Shown: positions 23,112 to 35,333, counted from the first letter of the stretch. The stretch: DNA of 64,000 nucleotides from Blastomyces gilchristii SLH14081 (GCF_000003855.2 NW_003101674.1:920734-984733); one strand, 5' to 3'. Numbers and translations are program-made. Notes: a model not told the origin generated them from the letters alone.

Positions 23112-24266
23112 CCCTCCTGCACGAGGCGACTTAAACAGATCAGCAGACGGTTGTTGGCGATGTACGCTGCGGAGTGTTTCAGTCTGGGCTGCGTCCACAT
23201 GTGTTGAGCTCATTTGGAACCCGCTCTGGGGTTTGGCTGGGTGGGGGGAGAAAGAATAATTTAATTGGCTGGGGTTTTGTTCTGAAGCTGTGGAGGAGGG
23301 CGGAGTGGGAGGCAAATAATAATAATATTATAAAATACCCATAGTAACCCAAATCCTCCTCCCCCACCCCGCCAGTGCGCGCGTATCCGAGTAAAGTGCA
23401 GGATGAAGAGTTGAAGAAAGCGTCAATAATAATGTGACAGAGCTGAACTGATTTAGAAGGGAACACGGGCCGCTTAGAAAAGGTTGGGCATGGCCATTTT
23501 CGGTAGATCTGGATCTTCTTCACCTTCCCTAGTCCAGCCACAGTACAGTACGCACCGGGCTACAGGTGGTCAGAGAGGACATTAAATTCTTTAGAATATA
23601 TTATTATTCCTGATGGGCCTAGAGGCTCATCAAATAGAGGAAGAGCAAGCTGGGAAGAATAATAATGTTTATATATGTATGTATTTTTTTAAGGTCCAGG
23701 CACACACTCTCCAAGCTCGGTCTGAACAATGCTTGTTCAAGGCTAGACTCTGGATCCGGGCCAACCAGAACTGGCCAGACCTGGCTCTGTGAAACATGAA
23801 AAGGCAATCTAATTGTTGACGTTCCTTGTCCCTGCCTGCGAGCCTGCGACTGACGCAGTTAGCAGTAGTAGTAGTAGCAAGTAGCAGTCGTGATGTTCTC
23901 TTCTCCAATGCACCTCCATACTTCTGCCACCAGCCATGTGCTTCTTATTTCCTTCTCCCCAGAGTTCCCCACCGTTAGTTAGCTTTAGCCGCGGGAATCA
24001 CTAGGACCCTGCTGGCAGCAGTCGCACCGGACTAAAGTGAGGCCGGGGGTGGATAAGATCCAGCCCGCTCCACGCCTTGCGACTCCAAGCCAGCTTTTAA
24101 TAATCATCAGCCGGGGTCCACGTGAGACGCTTAGTTACTCCAGGCTGGGAAGCCTGGAATCTGCTGCTGGAGCAATAATCATTTATTTTTGTGTCATTTC
24201 CTTTCCCCTCGCAATGTTAGTTACGATGGAAAGGACTGGTTGAATAAATCTTGACAACTGGGAGGG

Positions 24267-24306
24267 TATATAATATCCTGGGGGGGAAGCTGAGCCATTG
24301 CACGTG
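24267..24306 (+). promoter_or_regulatory. TATA-like element and CACGTG box upstream of the AmdR-like regulator
   Basis: TATAATA lies about 40 bases before the ATG at 24315 and a CACGTG E-box at 24301-24306 just before it. Motifs are seen; a role in initiation or in bHLH binding is inferred. Confidence 0.45.
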
Positions 24307-24314
24307 TTCCCATC

Positions 24315-26828
24315 ATGTCATCTAACGACGACAAACCACAAGCTGCTGCTGAGGGGGCGCTGAAGCGGAAGCGTAAGTGGGAAACGGTCCCCCTTTATTG
24401 CCTTCACATCAATCTCCTATTCGTTCAGAACACCGAACGGCGCTTCTTCCGACGCCGGGTCTTCCATACTGTGTATCTTCTTCCTAAGGTTACTTTTATA
24501 TTATCCCAACTGACACACCTTACTTAGGCCCCGCTGCTTGTGTCCATTGCCACCAAAGGAAAGTCCGCTGCGATGCGCGGAATGGAATACCCTGCTCCAA
24601 TTGCCGTTCGTCGGGGAAGAGCGATTGCCGCATTCACGAGAAGAAGAAACGGACGCTCTCTCGATCCCTTCGACATCCGATTCCTATTCGATGTGCCCCT
24701 TTACCTACGAATAGTGCAGCTACCAGCGCGGCTTCAAACCCTCCCTTAAGCAAGCAACCGCAGTCTGCATCCCCAACCTCATCGAACGTCCCTTCATCAA
24801 AACTAAGTGGGCCTGACATAAACCCTCTAGTACCACAGCCGTTTCTAGAAGGGTTTACTCATGACTCACACGGCGATGAAGATGACACCCGTCAGCTTGA
24901 GAGACGCCTAGTCCAAATTCTGGATGAGGAAGACCACCACCGTTCCATAAAGCCGGGCGTCAGAGTTATATACGTTGGCCAAGATGTATCCAACATAAAC
25001 TTTCTGTTTCGACAACAGCACAGCGACCGAAATGATCAGGTTTATCATTTCCCAGCAAATGAAATCTCGAAGCACTGTATGAAGAATAGCCTGGAGCATA
25101 TTCCTCGAGAGACCTTTGTCCTTCCCGACCAGCAGCTTGCAGATGAATTGGTGGATGCATACTTCACCCACGTCAACCCTGGCTGTCCTATAATCGACGA
25201 GGACGTATTTATGGCACAATACAAAGGTCGAGATCCTTCAGATCCTCCTTCGCTATTACTTCTTCAGGCCATCCTCGTTGTTGGTGCCCATGTGTCTCGT
25301 CCACGGCCGCAGCGTGATTCTCTCAAGACAGCATTTTTCCGCCGGGCTAAGATACTATTCGACGCGCGTGTCGAACGGAATAGGGATATTCTCGTACAAG
25401 CAGCTCTTCTACTTACCTGGTACTCCGATCCTGTTGACGATGACGTCTCCGCGAACTCTCACTACTGGGTTGGGGTAGCGGCTAGAATCGCAACAGGTCT
25501 GGGAATGCACCGCAATGCAGGCTCTAGCAGGATGGTATCGACCGATAAGCGCATGTGGCGAAGGGTTTGGTGGATTTTAGTTCAGTTCGACGTCATGATA
25601 TCATTGTTATATGGAAGACCACAGGCTGTGTACGTTCTCAATTTCCCCTCGTACCCTTCAGGTTTATCGATATGGGGGGGAATGGGTAGCTAACCAGGGC
25701 AAACGACGCAACAGCAACTTAGAAGATTCCGATGTTGAGCCTCTTACTGCGGCAGATTTCGAAGATTGCGGAAGCCGGGTTCAAATTGATTATGTGATAC
25801 ACTATACCGAGCTTTGCACTATGATATCATTCATCATGAAAGAAAGATTTGGGCTACGAGTTAGTCCCGAACGGCGAAAGGCTGTTCTTAATGAGGCAGA
25901 TAGAGCACTCGCGAATTGGTCGCTAATGCTCCCAGATTCAGTTCGGATGTCAACCGCAGACTCCGGTTCGTGGCCGGCTTTGCTCCATCTGACCTATAAT
26001 AATTTCCTAATTTTGCTTCACCGCCCTCACCCTCGGGCTTCGGCATATTCAGATGATTACGGCCCCAATGATGCTGAAATATGCAGTGCAGCTGCTGGCG
26101 TAATTGTCTCTATCTTTGAGGATCTTAGAGGGAAGGATCGGCTCAAGTATTTGTGGATTTCATCAGTCAATGCCCTATTCACAGCAATGATTCAAGTACG
26201 GGTGGAACTTCGATTTTCAAACCCTGTATTGGCCATCAATGGCCTTCGTCGATTTGATTCAACGCTCGCCTCCCTTCGCATTCACGCGGAATACTGGCTC
26301 AATGCGGAAACAATCCTACGCCTATTTGAGAGTTCAAAACGCCTGCAGCGTGACATCCAGGATGTCAAGATACGAGACTCCACCTACAAATCGAGGGATG
26401 CGGATCACCATCACCAGCACCGCAAATACTCCGAACACCCAAGCCCTGACACAGATCACCAACAAAATTACTCTGAGCAAACCAGTCCAGACACGGATCA
26501 ACCACCAGCCCCATCACATCTCAACAATACTGTCTGGACACCCACTGAGCCTCCGTTCGAGGACCGTGTCATCAAAGCTTCTCCTACAACTGCGCCAGCT
26601 CAGCAACCTGCCGTCGTCGACCACATCGAAGTAGCAAATCAGACGACGAATGAACCCGGTGGGCCAGCGGATTGGCGGCAACTCTTTTCATTCGGTGACT
26701 CCGAGCAAGTTAGGCCAATTGTGATGGAAGACCTGACGGACATGGAAGACGAGTGGCGTGAACTATATCTGCATGAGCCGGGCATGTCGGATTATTTCCA
26801 GGACACGGCTTGGATGCAGCCTTTGTGA
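24315..26828 (+). CDS. Zn(2)-Cys(6) transcription factor, AmdR-like
   Basis: Exons 24315-24372, 24528-25629 and 25715-26828; 757 residues. The DNA-binding domain begins at exon 2: ACVHCHQRKVRCDARNGIPC, then SNCRSSGKSDC, giving CX2CX6CX6CX2CX7C, followed by the basic stretch RIHEKKKR. The fungal-specific transcription factor middle region is clear (DAYFTHVNPGCPIIDEDVF, ATGLGMHRN, MWRRVWWILVQFDV, SLLYGRPQAVNLEDSDVEPL). Removing intron 2 (25630-25714) restores the conserved RPQAxNLEDSD block. The CVHC/RIHEKKKR signature and length match the acetamidase and omega-amino-acid regulator AmdR of Aspergillus and cutinase-factor relatives. The His/Gln/Pro-rich C-terminus is a likely activation domain. 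No amidase or lactam gene lies nearby, so the target is unknown. Confidence 0.85.
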
Positions 26829-28084
26829 TATAACTATGCGAACGGCGTTTGATGTTATTACCACATTATCCTCCCACCCGGGACATTCTTCTTCGTTCCG
26901 CGAAGGGATGTCATGTTTCGTTGATAAGACGGCATTGATAACTCATCACGAATCCAACTAGAGGACGGAATATACGTGTTTCTCTGTGATTTCAGTTTTG
27001 ACTGGCCCCCAGCAGCCGGTCCTGACAGCAAATGAGACCTGCTCGTACAATCCTTTCAAATTCGAACTGGTTGAAACCCCGATTTCAACAAAACCCCCTC
27101 CGTGATTGAGAAGTGTGATGCCGCCAGCTTAATAAAAACACCGTATCCCTTTGATGCATTCACCCCTAGCGATATCAAATCCAGATTTCTTTTGCGAAGC
27201 TGGTTCAAATGCACACATATACATACACACCATCTTTTCAACAGAACTGAACCTTCAACACAACACAAGTGCATTCAACACTAGATTTCCCAAAACTAGG
27301 CTGTCAGGGAGCTTTTCACAATTTAGCATACTGAGGTTAAGAAAGAGAACTCCCGAAAAGATCGATGTGGGTGGGGTTGTATCACCCTCCAGCTTCGGAA
27401 CAGGCATACGAGGCGAGGGAGGAGAGAGGCAGGGTCGCAAACTGCTGCGATCTTTTTTGCGATCTCCGCTGACAATGTTACCTGTAAGCTTACAATGGCC
27501 CTCACTTCTTTTTCTCGGTACAATATATTTTCTGGCCACCAGGGGGGTTCAGTGCTAATGTGGCTAAAATAAGGGGATTTGGCAATTTTCTCGAGCTTCA
27601 GCTGCTGAGGTACCGGATAATAAACCAATTACGAGGCAAATATGTTGCCAGTGGAATATATATAATATTTAATATTGGCAATTTTTTCCTTCTTCTGGGC
27701 AGTTAGCTCTGCTTTTCATTTATTTTTTTGGAAACTGTTTAGTAGAAATATATAGATATCTAACTCATTCAAAAATTGAGTTTATATTAACTCTCTATTT
27801 CTCTGAGGTTTCTCACAACATAACAGAGAACCTGTGAAATATAATAAGCTATAGATATCAATTCATACGAGGATATAACTTTTTTTTTTGCTAGCTCATT
27901 TAATCCCCTATCTTAAAATTCTCGCTCGGAGGGAAAATGCATCAGGCTTCCAGCAAGTAAATCATGACTTTTTAGTGTGTTGTTTGCTGGCTGACTGATA
28001 ACATCCATACGGGAAGAACGTACGGAGTATATTCTTATAATATTGACAAGCATCAAACGCTCGCTTACGCTCGCTTTGCTGCTT

Positions 28085-28615
28085 GCGCAGCCCCCCCTAC
28101 CACTTCCACCCTCTACCCCTACCCCCCTTATCACCTCTTCCACCCCCTAGAACGTAAGACAAGTTCACCGCCAGGCGTTGCGTTTGAAATAAAACTCATA
28201 TATTATCAATTTATGGTCTCATGTCCCTTATGTTTGTTTACACACGNNNNNNNNNNNNNNNNNNNNNNNNNNNNNNNNNNNNNNNNNNNNNNNNNNNNNN
28301 NNNNNNNNNNNNNNNNNNNNNNNNNNNNNNNNNNNNNNNNNNNNNNCCCACCCCTACCCCCCTCTTACCCCCCCTCTACCACCCCTTTCACCCCCTACTC
28401 CCTTTATCATCACCACCGCCTCTACCGCCCCGCAGCCCTTCTATCACTTTCACTCTCTACCTCTACCCCCTCTACCACCACCACCGTCCCTACCGCCCCG
28501 CAGCCCCCTCTACCACTTCCACTCTCTATCTCTACCTCTCTACCCCCCTCTTATCACCCCGACCACCACTATCACCCTTATCACTCTCTTCCACTCTGTA
28601 TCACCTTCATCATCA
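28085..28615. repeat. Pyrimidine-rich minisatellite interrupted by the assembly gap
   Basis: Both sides of the gap carry variants of GCAGCCCCCTCTACCACTTCC: left at about 28087-28110, right at about 28432 and 28500. The right-hand copies are spaced about 68 bases apart, with CTCTACC and CACCACC filler. The array probably continues through the missing sequence, which would explain why it did not assemble. Confidence 0.7.
28247..28346. other. Assembly gap (100 N)
   Basis: Exactly 100 N, the conventional placeholder for a gap of unknown size. The minisatellite on both sides makes collapse of the repeat the likely cause. Confidence 0.98.
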
Positions 28616-28625
28616 TTATCAGGTT

Positions 28626-29145
28626 AATCAGAGCTGTACAGGCTGCAGAGCCAGCTGTTCAATCCCATCTGAATTCAAAGAAGTGCACATGACATCACAT
28701 GAGATCATGTTACAGAGCATTTGGCAAAATGAACATAGAGAAGAGTATAAAGAATGTAAATACTGTAGAGAATGTATGAAAGAAGCAGAATGAAAAAAAG
28801 AATGAAGATTTGAAGATTGATCTGAGCTGTATAAGTCAGAGCATTCAAATATTTTTGATAGAATGTATATGATATCACATTACAGTGTTTTTTGCATGGA
28901 AAAGTTGGTTTTTCTATAATAAATAGAGTATATTAATGAATGTATAGGTTGTAATGAATGTAGAGAAGAGTATAAAGAATGTAAATATAGTAGAGAATAT
29001 CTGTAAAGAAAAGAATGAAGATTAATATCAGAGTTATACAGGCTGCAGAGCCAGCTGTTCATGAATTTGATGAGATGCACATGATATCATGTGAGATCAT
29101 GTTACAGGGCATTTTACTCAGAAAAGTTGGTTTTTTCTAGAGAGA
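28626..29145. repeat. Degenerate ~200-bp tandem repeat, about 2.5 copies
   Basis: Three successive units start at about 28626, 28819 and 29023. Each begins with a variant of ATCAGAGCTGTACAGGCTG, continues with a ...CACATGA..ATCACATGAG/ATTACAG block and GAAAAGTTGGTTTTT, and (units 1 and 2) ends with GAGAAGAGTATAAAGAATG and AAAAGAATGAAGATT. Units differ by substitutions and small indels, and the third is truncated. It is A/T-rich, without coding potential or recognisable transposon termini. Confidence 0.75.
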
Positions 29146-29315
29146 TAAAATTGTGATACTCAGTTGATTTCAATAAATACTTTTAGAATTTTAATAACAA
29201 GATTATAAACAATTTGAAATGTATAAGAGAAATCATAAACTGTCAATTAATTAATATGAAAAAGAAACTATTTTTCTTATAAATCTGTGCAGTGACTAAA
29301 GCCTGTTTTTTTATT

Positions 29316-29413
29316 TTTTATTTATTTATTTATTTATTTTTTATTTTATTTATTTATTTATTTATTTTATTTATTTATTTTTTATTTTATTTATTTATTT
29401 TTTATTTATTTTT
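29316..29413. repeat. TTTA microsatellite
   Basis: About 100 nt of imperfect TTTA/TTTTTA repeats. The hydrophobic Leu/Phe/Ile reading frame through it is an artefact. Confidence 0.9.
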
Positions 29414-29718
29414 TTTGACATTTGAATATCTCTATAATGCTATGATATATCTATCAACTAATTTCATATTTTTTAGTAGTCTTAGTGTAATTAGGGATCA
29501 ATTGTGTGTTCAAATCATCAATTGCTACCATGGTGCATGTTGTGAATGTTTAAAGATGAATGAAAAAATGAAGATTGGGCGGGCGTTGGGTGTAAGCGGG
29601 CGCTGGGTGGTGGTTGATCACGTTAAATAAACGTTTGCGGAGAACCTCAAACCAAACACCATCTCCCCCGCAGCTCCTCAACCGGAAAGGTTACGACTCA
29701 CCCCTATATTTGAAGACA

Positions 29719-30596
29719 ATGGCGGCTCAACAAATAAATCCGAAGAAGCAGCAAGGTAAGCAAGCTAAACAATCCCCCAATTATGGAGCGATGTTAAAAA
29801 AACAACCTACTAACTTTAAAAACCAACCCGCGCACCAAAACAAATCCACAGAGCTGCAAGCGCAATATCAAAACTACAAAACAACCCTTCAGCAGCTCGC
29901 GCAGAAGATCGGGGATATCGAACAGGAGACAGAGGAACATAAGTGAGTTTCTTTTTCTTTTTTCTTTTTTTTACAATAAAAAGCTCCCTCCTCATCCCCC
30001 AGCAGACCCCCCTGATGATATGTTTCACGCGCCGAAACCGCCCTCTCCCTCCCCCGCCCAAATAACATACTTACTCACGTATCCATATCTTTCTGCCTCC
30101 CCACCCAGACTCGTCATTGACACCCTCGAACCCCTCGCTGGCGACCGGAAATGTTTCCGCCTGATTAACGGCGTGCTCGTCGAGCGGACGGTGAAGGATG
30201 TCATACCGCCGCTGAAGACGAATTCGGACGGGCTGAAGCAGGTGCTGGATGAGTTGCTGAAGCAGTATAAGGCGAAGCAGGATGAGTTGGATGGGTGGAA
30301 GGTTAGTTGGGGTTTTTTTCTTTTCTTCCTTTTTCTGCTGTGAGAGGATGGCGGGTGGGGTTGCGGGTTGCGGGTTGGGCTGGATGTGAGATGTGGATTG
30401 AGAAAATGAGATGATTGGAAGGGGGATGGAAGGGAAGAAGAAGTGGAGGAGGAGGCTTTCCGTCTCTTTTCTGCTATAGAGGTCATTGAATTTGGGGGGC
30501 CGGGCAACCATTTTATTCTGTTTATACTCAGAACTGACCGGTGACTGCCTGCGAGTTCTACAGAAGAAGAATAATATCCAAGTCGTGCGGGAATGA
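29719..30596 (+). CDS. GIM4: Prefoldin subunit 2 (beta-type prefoldin)
   Basis: Exons 29719-29755, 29852-29942, 30109-30301 and 30564-30596; 117 residues. The protein starts MAAQQINPKKQQELQAQYQ and continues LAQKIGDIEQETEEHKLVID, GDRKCFRLINGVLVERTV and DVIPPLKTNSDGLKQVL, ending KKNNIQVVRE. Two long coiled-coil helices flanking a beta-hairpin (the RLINGVLVERTV region) are the beta-prefoldin fold, and the length is normal. Prefoldin is a cytosolic jellyfish-shaped hexamer that passes unfolded actin and tubulin to the CCT chaperonin. The last exon is only 33 nt and lies 262 nt beyond exon 3, so it is easily missed; without it the protein would lack its C-terminal helix end. Confidence 0.93.
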
Positions 30597-33500
30597 GGGA
30601 GATAGGACTAGTATTCCTGAAGACGGAGGACATACATGCGGTAGTGGTGGAAGGGGAAATTTGTCTTTTTTTGAGGGCACTTTTGTGGAGGAGGTGAAGC
30701 TACCTCTGCCTTGTTTAACAAAATTTTTGACAGCGCCCCCCCCCCCCCCCCCGGGGGAATCATTGGGTTCAGCATCAAGAGGTGTTCGGCGTAAGGGATT
30801 TCGAGAAAATGGCCCCCAAAATTTGCCCCTATCAAAGGTGAGGCGAATACTCTGTGGGGTTGTATTTTTTGTTTTATTTTATTTTTTCATATTGAAATTA
30901 ATACATCTTTACCGGCACGGCAGTGGTGATCATTATCATGAAGTGCAGACGGGGGGGAGGATTACGCCCAGCCAAGGAAGAAAGCCGATTTCGCTATTTC
31001 TGGTACACTTTCTGAGAGGGTGAAGTTACTCAATTGCCCAACCGTTCGCATTTCAGTGTAGTCGTGCGCTGCGGTCTCCGCCATGGCCCATGTGATGTGA
31101 TGGTGTGAGTTTTGGATATACTCTTGATCCGCAGTCTGTCCAGTACATGTAAATTCAGACCAAACGACCTATACACCCCGTACTTTCCTCTGTACCTCTG
31201 ATTGGTAGGATTTAAATCCGTCAGTCAGTCCATGTTTTTTTTATTTTTTTATTTTTTTATTTTTTTCTTTGGCTTATTAGCTAATTTACTCCGTACTTCG
31301 TTATCGAGGGAGGGAGGCCGACCTGGCGGTCAGGGCTGTGATCCATGATGCAATTTCTCTTGGGGGCTAAATGGCTTCTATGCAGGCGTGCCTAACATAA
31401 CTAAAAGTTTTCGATGACTTTTGGAGGGGAGAAGAAGAAATGATGAGGAGGAGTTGAAGAATATCATCGAAATAATATAGATCAGACCGGAAAGTAAATA
31501 TTTCGGCGGGATCAGGTAGTAAGCGGTAGCGTCTCGTCTTCCTAATTTCAAAATGGATGAGCTCTTGCTTTCGCGTCAATGGCTTCTTCACATAACTAAC
31601 CTGTCGTGGAAATTGACAATCTCATTCTTCATGGCTTGCTTATTTACCTTCAGGATTTTCCTGTACATAGACATGAGAGAGAATGACGTTCCTGGTCTAC
31701 TCCCTTGAGCAAGACGGAGAATTAAATTTGAATTATCCCACATGCACAATGCAGATTATATCACCCAGCTACAAATCTGTACCAAGGATTTCTCTCCTGT
31801 AGCTAGCTACAGATGTTGGCATATATGTATGTCCCTGCCATGCTGTCAACAAGAGAATGAGGTTCATTCGTCCCCTCTGAGTTGGCAAAGCTAGCCCACC
31901 CACTTATCCTTGTCAGATTCGAAAATATCCCAAAAATTTCAGCAATTTCGACATCGTGCCCAATAGTCATGCATTCCTTGAAAGGCTTTGTCTTCGTCAA
32001 AATACCAGCGCCTGCCAGGCCCAATTTCCACAGCATCTCGTTGGGTACCGATAGGTGCGTCAGTCCCACAGTCCGCGCAGGAAGCCTAAGCTTTGAGTTG
32101 CGGAGAGATAATCCCCAAACTGCGCCCTCAACGGATAGTATCGAGGTTAGGGACTGTACCGGCTGGCATCTGAACAGGGCATGCGGCAGTTGACTGCATT
32201 CTTCCGAAGCGATTTTTAGGGTTCTTCTTGTTCATGCTCTGTTCCTTTCATCGATCCGGGAAGCTAGTGAAGCCGTATCAACGCCCATATCAATGTGGGG
32301 GAGAATGCCGGAATTGAAGGGGGAAGGGGATCGGCCGGGAAATCATCTTTTCTTTTGGATTTTTAGGTGAAGTTAAGAAAAAAAAAATAAAAAAAATAAG
32401 GCTAAAGCCACCCCAATGCAAGGCCAGTTCATGATCACCATGCATTTATTCCCACAAGGCACCGCGGGAAGAACGCCGGAACACATCTGCATGAAAGTGA
32501 TGAAACTGCTGGGTAGCCTGAGGAGGCCCGAGGTGTATGATACTTTTCAAAAGGGCCCACCCATGCTGTAAGAGAGAGCAGCCTTTACAATATCCACCTA
32601 ATCGATATTGAAGGGTTATGAAGGGTTATGACGATGTTTTCGGCGGGGTTTTGAGGATTAATCTAATTTCAGGAATCCAGAGTCCCTCAGCCAACAAGCA
32701 AGCTGTCTTAGGGGAAAAGTATGAGAATTGGCGGGTTTTGACTGGCTCGACGAGGGAGGTTACCAAGTAGCCCCCATCCAATTATTGTGTTTGTTGACAA
32801 TGCCTTATCCCATGTAGACCAACGATAATTCGAGGATGCCAGCTCTTACAAACTAAACAGAACACTGGCCATTTGCTGGAATCCACTTCAATGCACCGCT
32901 GCGTAGTACTACACGCGAAAATGCGCGCTCATCGAACAACTCCAGTTCTGACTTTCCCCATGGCCATCTCTAAGTTAAGCGCCGATTTTTGCTATTTTGC
33001 TCTTTTTGCGGTTGCCTGTATCGCCGTTACAGCCTCCAGCACTGCCATTTGGTCTGAGCCAGCGTAATATTTACCCGGCGGTTACCGTATTGAAATACAC
33101 ATGCCTCAGCCGGCGCGGAATTGCTGCGACTCTCTTTCATCCAACAATGCTCCCCGACGCCCAAATCGTTCAAGACGCCCAACAAACTCCCTAATTTGTC
33201 TCCATCTGCAACCCATCTCCAGCCACAATCGAATTGTTTTGAGTTTTGTCCCCTCTGCTGACCCGGGTAGAACCGCCAGGTTTAGCTAGCTTGTCGACGG
33301 TGTGTGTGTGACGTACGACGCGCCCCGTTAACTCACCGCTAGGTTCCGGAAAGAAAGAGTAAGCGGAGAGGAAGGAAGCGTGACAGAGAGCGAGGGCTAG
33401 AAGACAGGAACTCGAGAAACAAGAAAGTAGTGTGGGTTATGCCGCGCGGGCCTATCCCAACTTGAAAGTACAACTTGTTCGCCGTGGTCGAAGCTTGAGG

Positions 33501-34126
33501 CTAGCGTCCAAGTCGATACTCGGAGCTGTATGACTTACGAGCACTTGGTCATCTTGTTCACGTTATTTCGTTCTTTTACAACTGGCTCGTTTACAAATTA
33601 TAAGAACGACAACAGACGGTCTCACAACGCGTAGCTCCGTTGCTGCAGGCGATATCAATAAGTATCGGCCCAACCTGGAATTACCATTGCCCTAGTCCCG
33701 GTCAATTGACCCGCATTATTCCACCCATCACCGCCCAACCCGTTTAGTTTCAGATTTATCCATCGTCCCCACGCCATAACTCCCGATCGCATCGTCGGAT
33801 TCTCAAGGGAGGGCTGCTGGCCAGTGCGCGTCAACAGCGCGTTTGGGAGCTAACTGTACCGGCCCATGCAATACAGGTGCCACTGTAGCGCAACAATCCA
33901 GTAGGTCCCTGGCGAAAAAAGTAGCCACTCGAGTGTCTTCTCCCCCACACCATAACTCTTGAGGTTCCCGCTCAGGGCTGTTGTGAAGCGAATAGCTGCC
34001 CAGTCTGACGTACGTTGACGCAGGGCTGCATAGAACCGCAGATCCTAAGATTCGAGAGGAGTGACGTGTTCACCCGCCCGTGTTGAAGTTGCTATCTGGT
34101 GCGCGTATCCAAAAGACGTAAAAATC
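30597..34126. other. 3.5-kb intergenic region upstream of hapC
   Basis: Contains a 17-C run (about 30736-30752), a T7A-type microsatellite at about 31233-31266 and a TACTCCGTAC motif near 31289. A 143-codon open frame on the minus strand (31803-32231) has no ATG near its start. No recognisable gene, tRNA or transposon. The last several hundred bases probably include the hapC promoter. Confidence 0.6.
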
Positions 34127-35333
34127 ATGTCGTCGGCCTCTCCTCCAAAGGAACCAGAGGTGGAACCAGGAACTCAGTCAGGCGACGACGCGGAGCATAT
34201 GGAACGAGAACACCAAGATACACAAGCGCAAGGCCAGGGAGAATTCGAGGTGAAAGAGCAAGATCGATGGCTTCCTATTGCAAATGGTTCGTTAAGCGCG
34301 TTCTTGCATGTTACGATTTCTGACTTGATTTGCGCGTGCTCTTCCCATGCTATTATTTGCTTTCTTTGCCCTTGCCGTGTGTCACTGGCTGGTTGCCGTC
34401 CTATCCTCGCTTAAACATCCAGGCAGAAGTGCTGTTTGGTTTTAAGCATATCCCTGGATTAGCACTCTATTCGCTTGTCCTATTAATTATGCGCTGCACG
34501 CTCTTTGGTGGCACCTTTGCATAGGGCTCTCTCCCATGTCGGATTGCTACCGACCATCGTTTCTCAGTTACACATACTTAAGATAGCAGCGCACCGTCCC
34601 GGTCGATTCATTATATGATGCTAACAATTGCAACCCTCTCTAGTTGCTCGAATAATGAAAACCGCTCTCCCCGACAATGCCAAAATCGCAAAGGAAGCAA
34701 AAGAATGTATGCAAGAATGTGTGAGCGAGTTCATCTCGTTTATCACCAGCGAAGGTGTGTACTCGCCCCCCTACCTTTTTCGGCGATAAGAATATGGCGA
34801 CATGCAAGAACTAATTTACGTCGCCTAAAAACCTTCCAGCTTCGGAAAAATGCCAACAGGAGAAAAGGAAGACGGTCAATGGGGAAGACATCCTCTTTGC
34901 TATGACCTCTCTCGGATTCGAAAATTACTCCGAAGCACTGAAAATATATCTTTCAAAATATCGCGAAGTGAGTACGCTAATTCCCTAGTATCTCCTCCCC
35001 ATTTCCCATGTACTTTCTTTTTGTTGCCTCAACTTGGGGGGGACACAATATCTGAACAATTGAATTGATTGGTTTGAGACCCAATCCTCAAGGGGGGAGA
35101 ACCAGAACCGGCCACCGAGCAGCGGCTACGGCTCCGGCGGACCAGTCGGGGGCACGGCTTCCAATGCTCCAGGGGCAGGCAACCCAACGGGACCAGGTTT
35201 CGCGGTCCCGCCCGAGGCTTCCAACAACATATTGAGCCCGAACCTCGACTCCAACGAACAGGCCGGCGCGACATACGGATATTCCACCATGGTGGGCCCT
35301 TCGCACAATGGTGCAGGTGGCGAGACTTATTAG
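34127..35333 (+). CDS. hapC: CCAAT-binding factor subunit HapC (NF-YB, histone-fold)
   Basis: Exons 34127-34286, 34644-34754, 34840-34967 and 35079-35333; 217 residues. After an acidic Glu/Gln-rich N-terminus (about 45 aa) comes the NF-YB histone fold: [56 protein letters not shown] and [19 protein letters not shown], ending [21 protein letters not shown] Gly/Pro/Asn-rich tail follows. With HapB and HapE it forms the trimer that binds CCAAT boxes; with HapX it controls iron and redox genes. The last acceptor must be TTTGAG before ACCCAATCC, a GAG rather than YAG end, chosen because it restores the family's RE(T/A)QS sequence. Intron 1 is long (357 nt). Confidence 0.93.

Larger units (their letters stand above)
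21369..24314. other. 2.9-kb divergent intergenic region holding a MITE, a palindrome and a poly-A tract
   Basis: Separates the Aro8 gene (-) from the AmdR-like regulator (+). A TATATATA stretch near 21692-21700 may serve the aminotransferase. The MITE at 21915-22378, the 16-bp palindrome at 22388-22403 and a 41-A run at 23067-23107 lie in the middle. TATAATA at about 24268-24274 and CACGTG at 24301-24306 sit just before the regulator's ATG. No coding gene is supported. Confidence 0.65.
26829..29718. other. 2.9-kb intergenic region with minisatellite, assembly gap and ~200-bp tandem repeats
   Basis: Downstream of the regulator and upstream of the prefoldin gene. 27000-28080 shows nothing beyond short frames. 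28080-28615 is a C/T/A minisatellite broken by the gap. 28626-29145 is a degenerate tandem array. 29316-29413 is a TTTA microsatellite. 29420-29718 leads into the prefoldin gene. Confidence 0.7.

Noticed and set aside
23179..23541. 120-codon minus-strand open frame next to the poly-A tract
   Set aside because: Begins at GTG, no family resemblance, surrounded by intergenic low-complexity DNA.
28213..28793. Open frames running through the N gap
   Set aside because: They translate unknown bases and a Pro/Thr/Tyr-rich minisatellite, so they are artefacts.
29292..29630. Hydrophobic Leu/Phe/Ile open frame
   Set aside because: Arises from the TTTA microsatellite, not from a membrane protein.
31803..32231. 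143-codon minus-strand open frame (contains GHDVEIAEIFGIF)
   Set aside because: Looked protein-like, but there is no ATG near the start, no matching upstream exon and no family I know; its length is within chance for this window.
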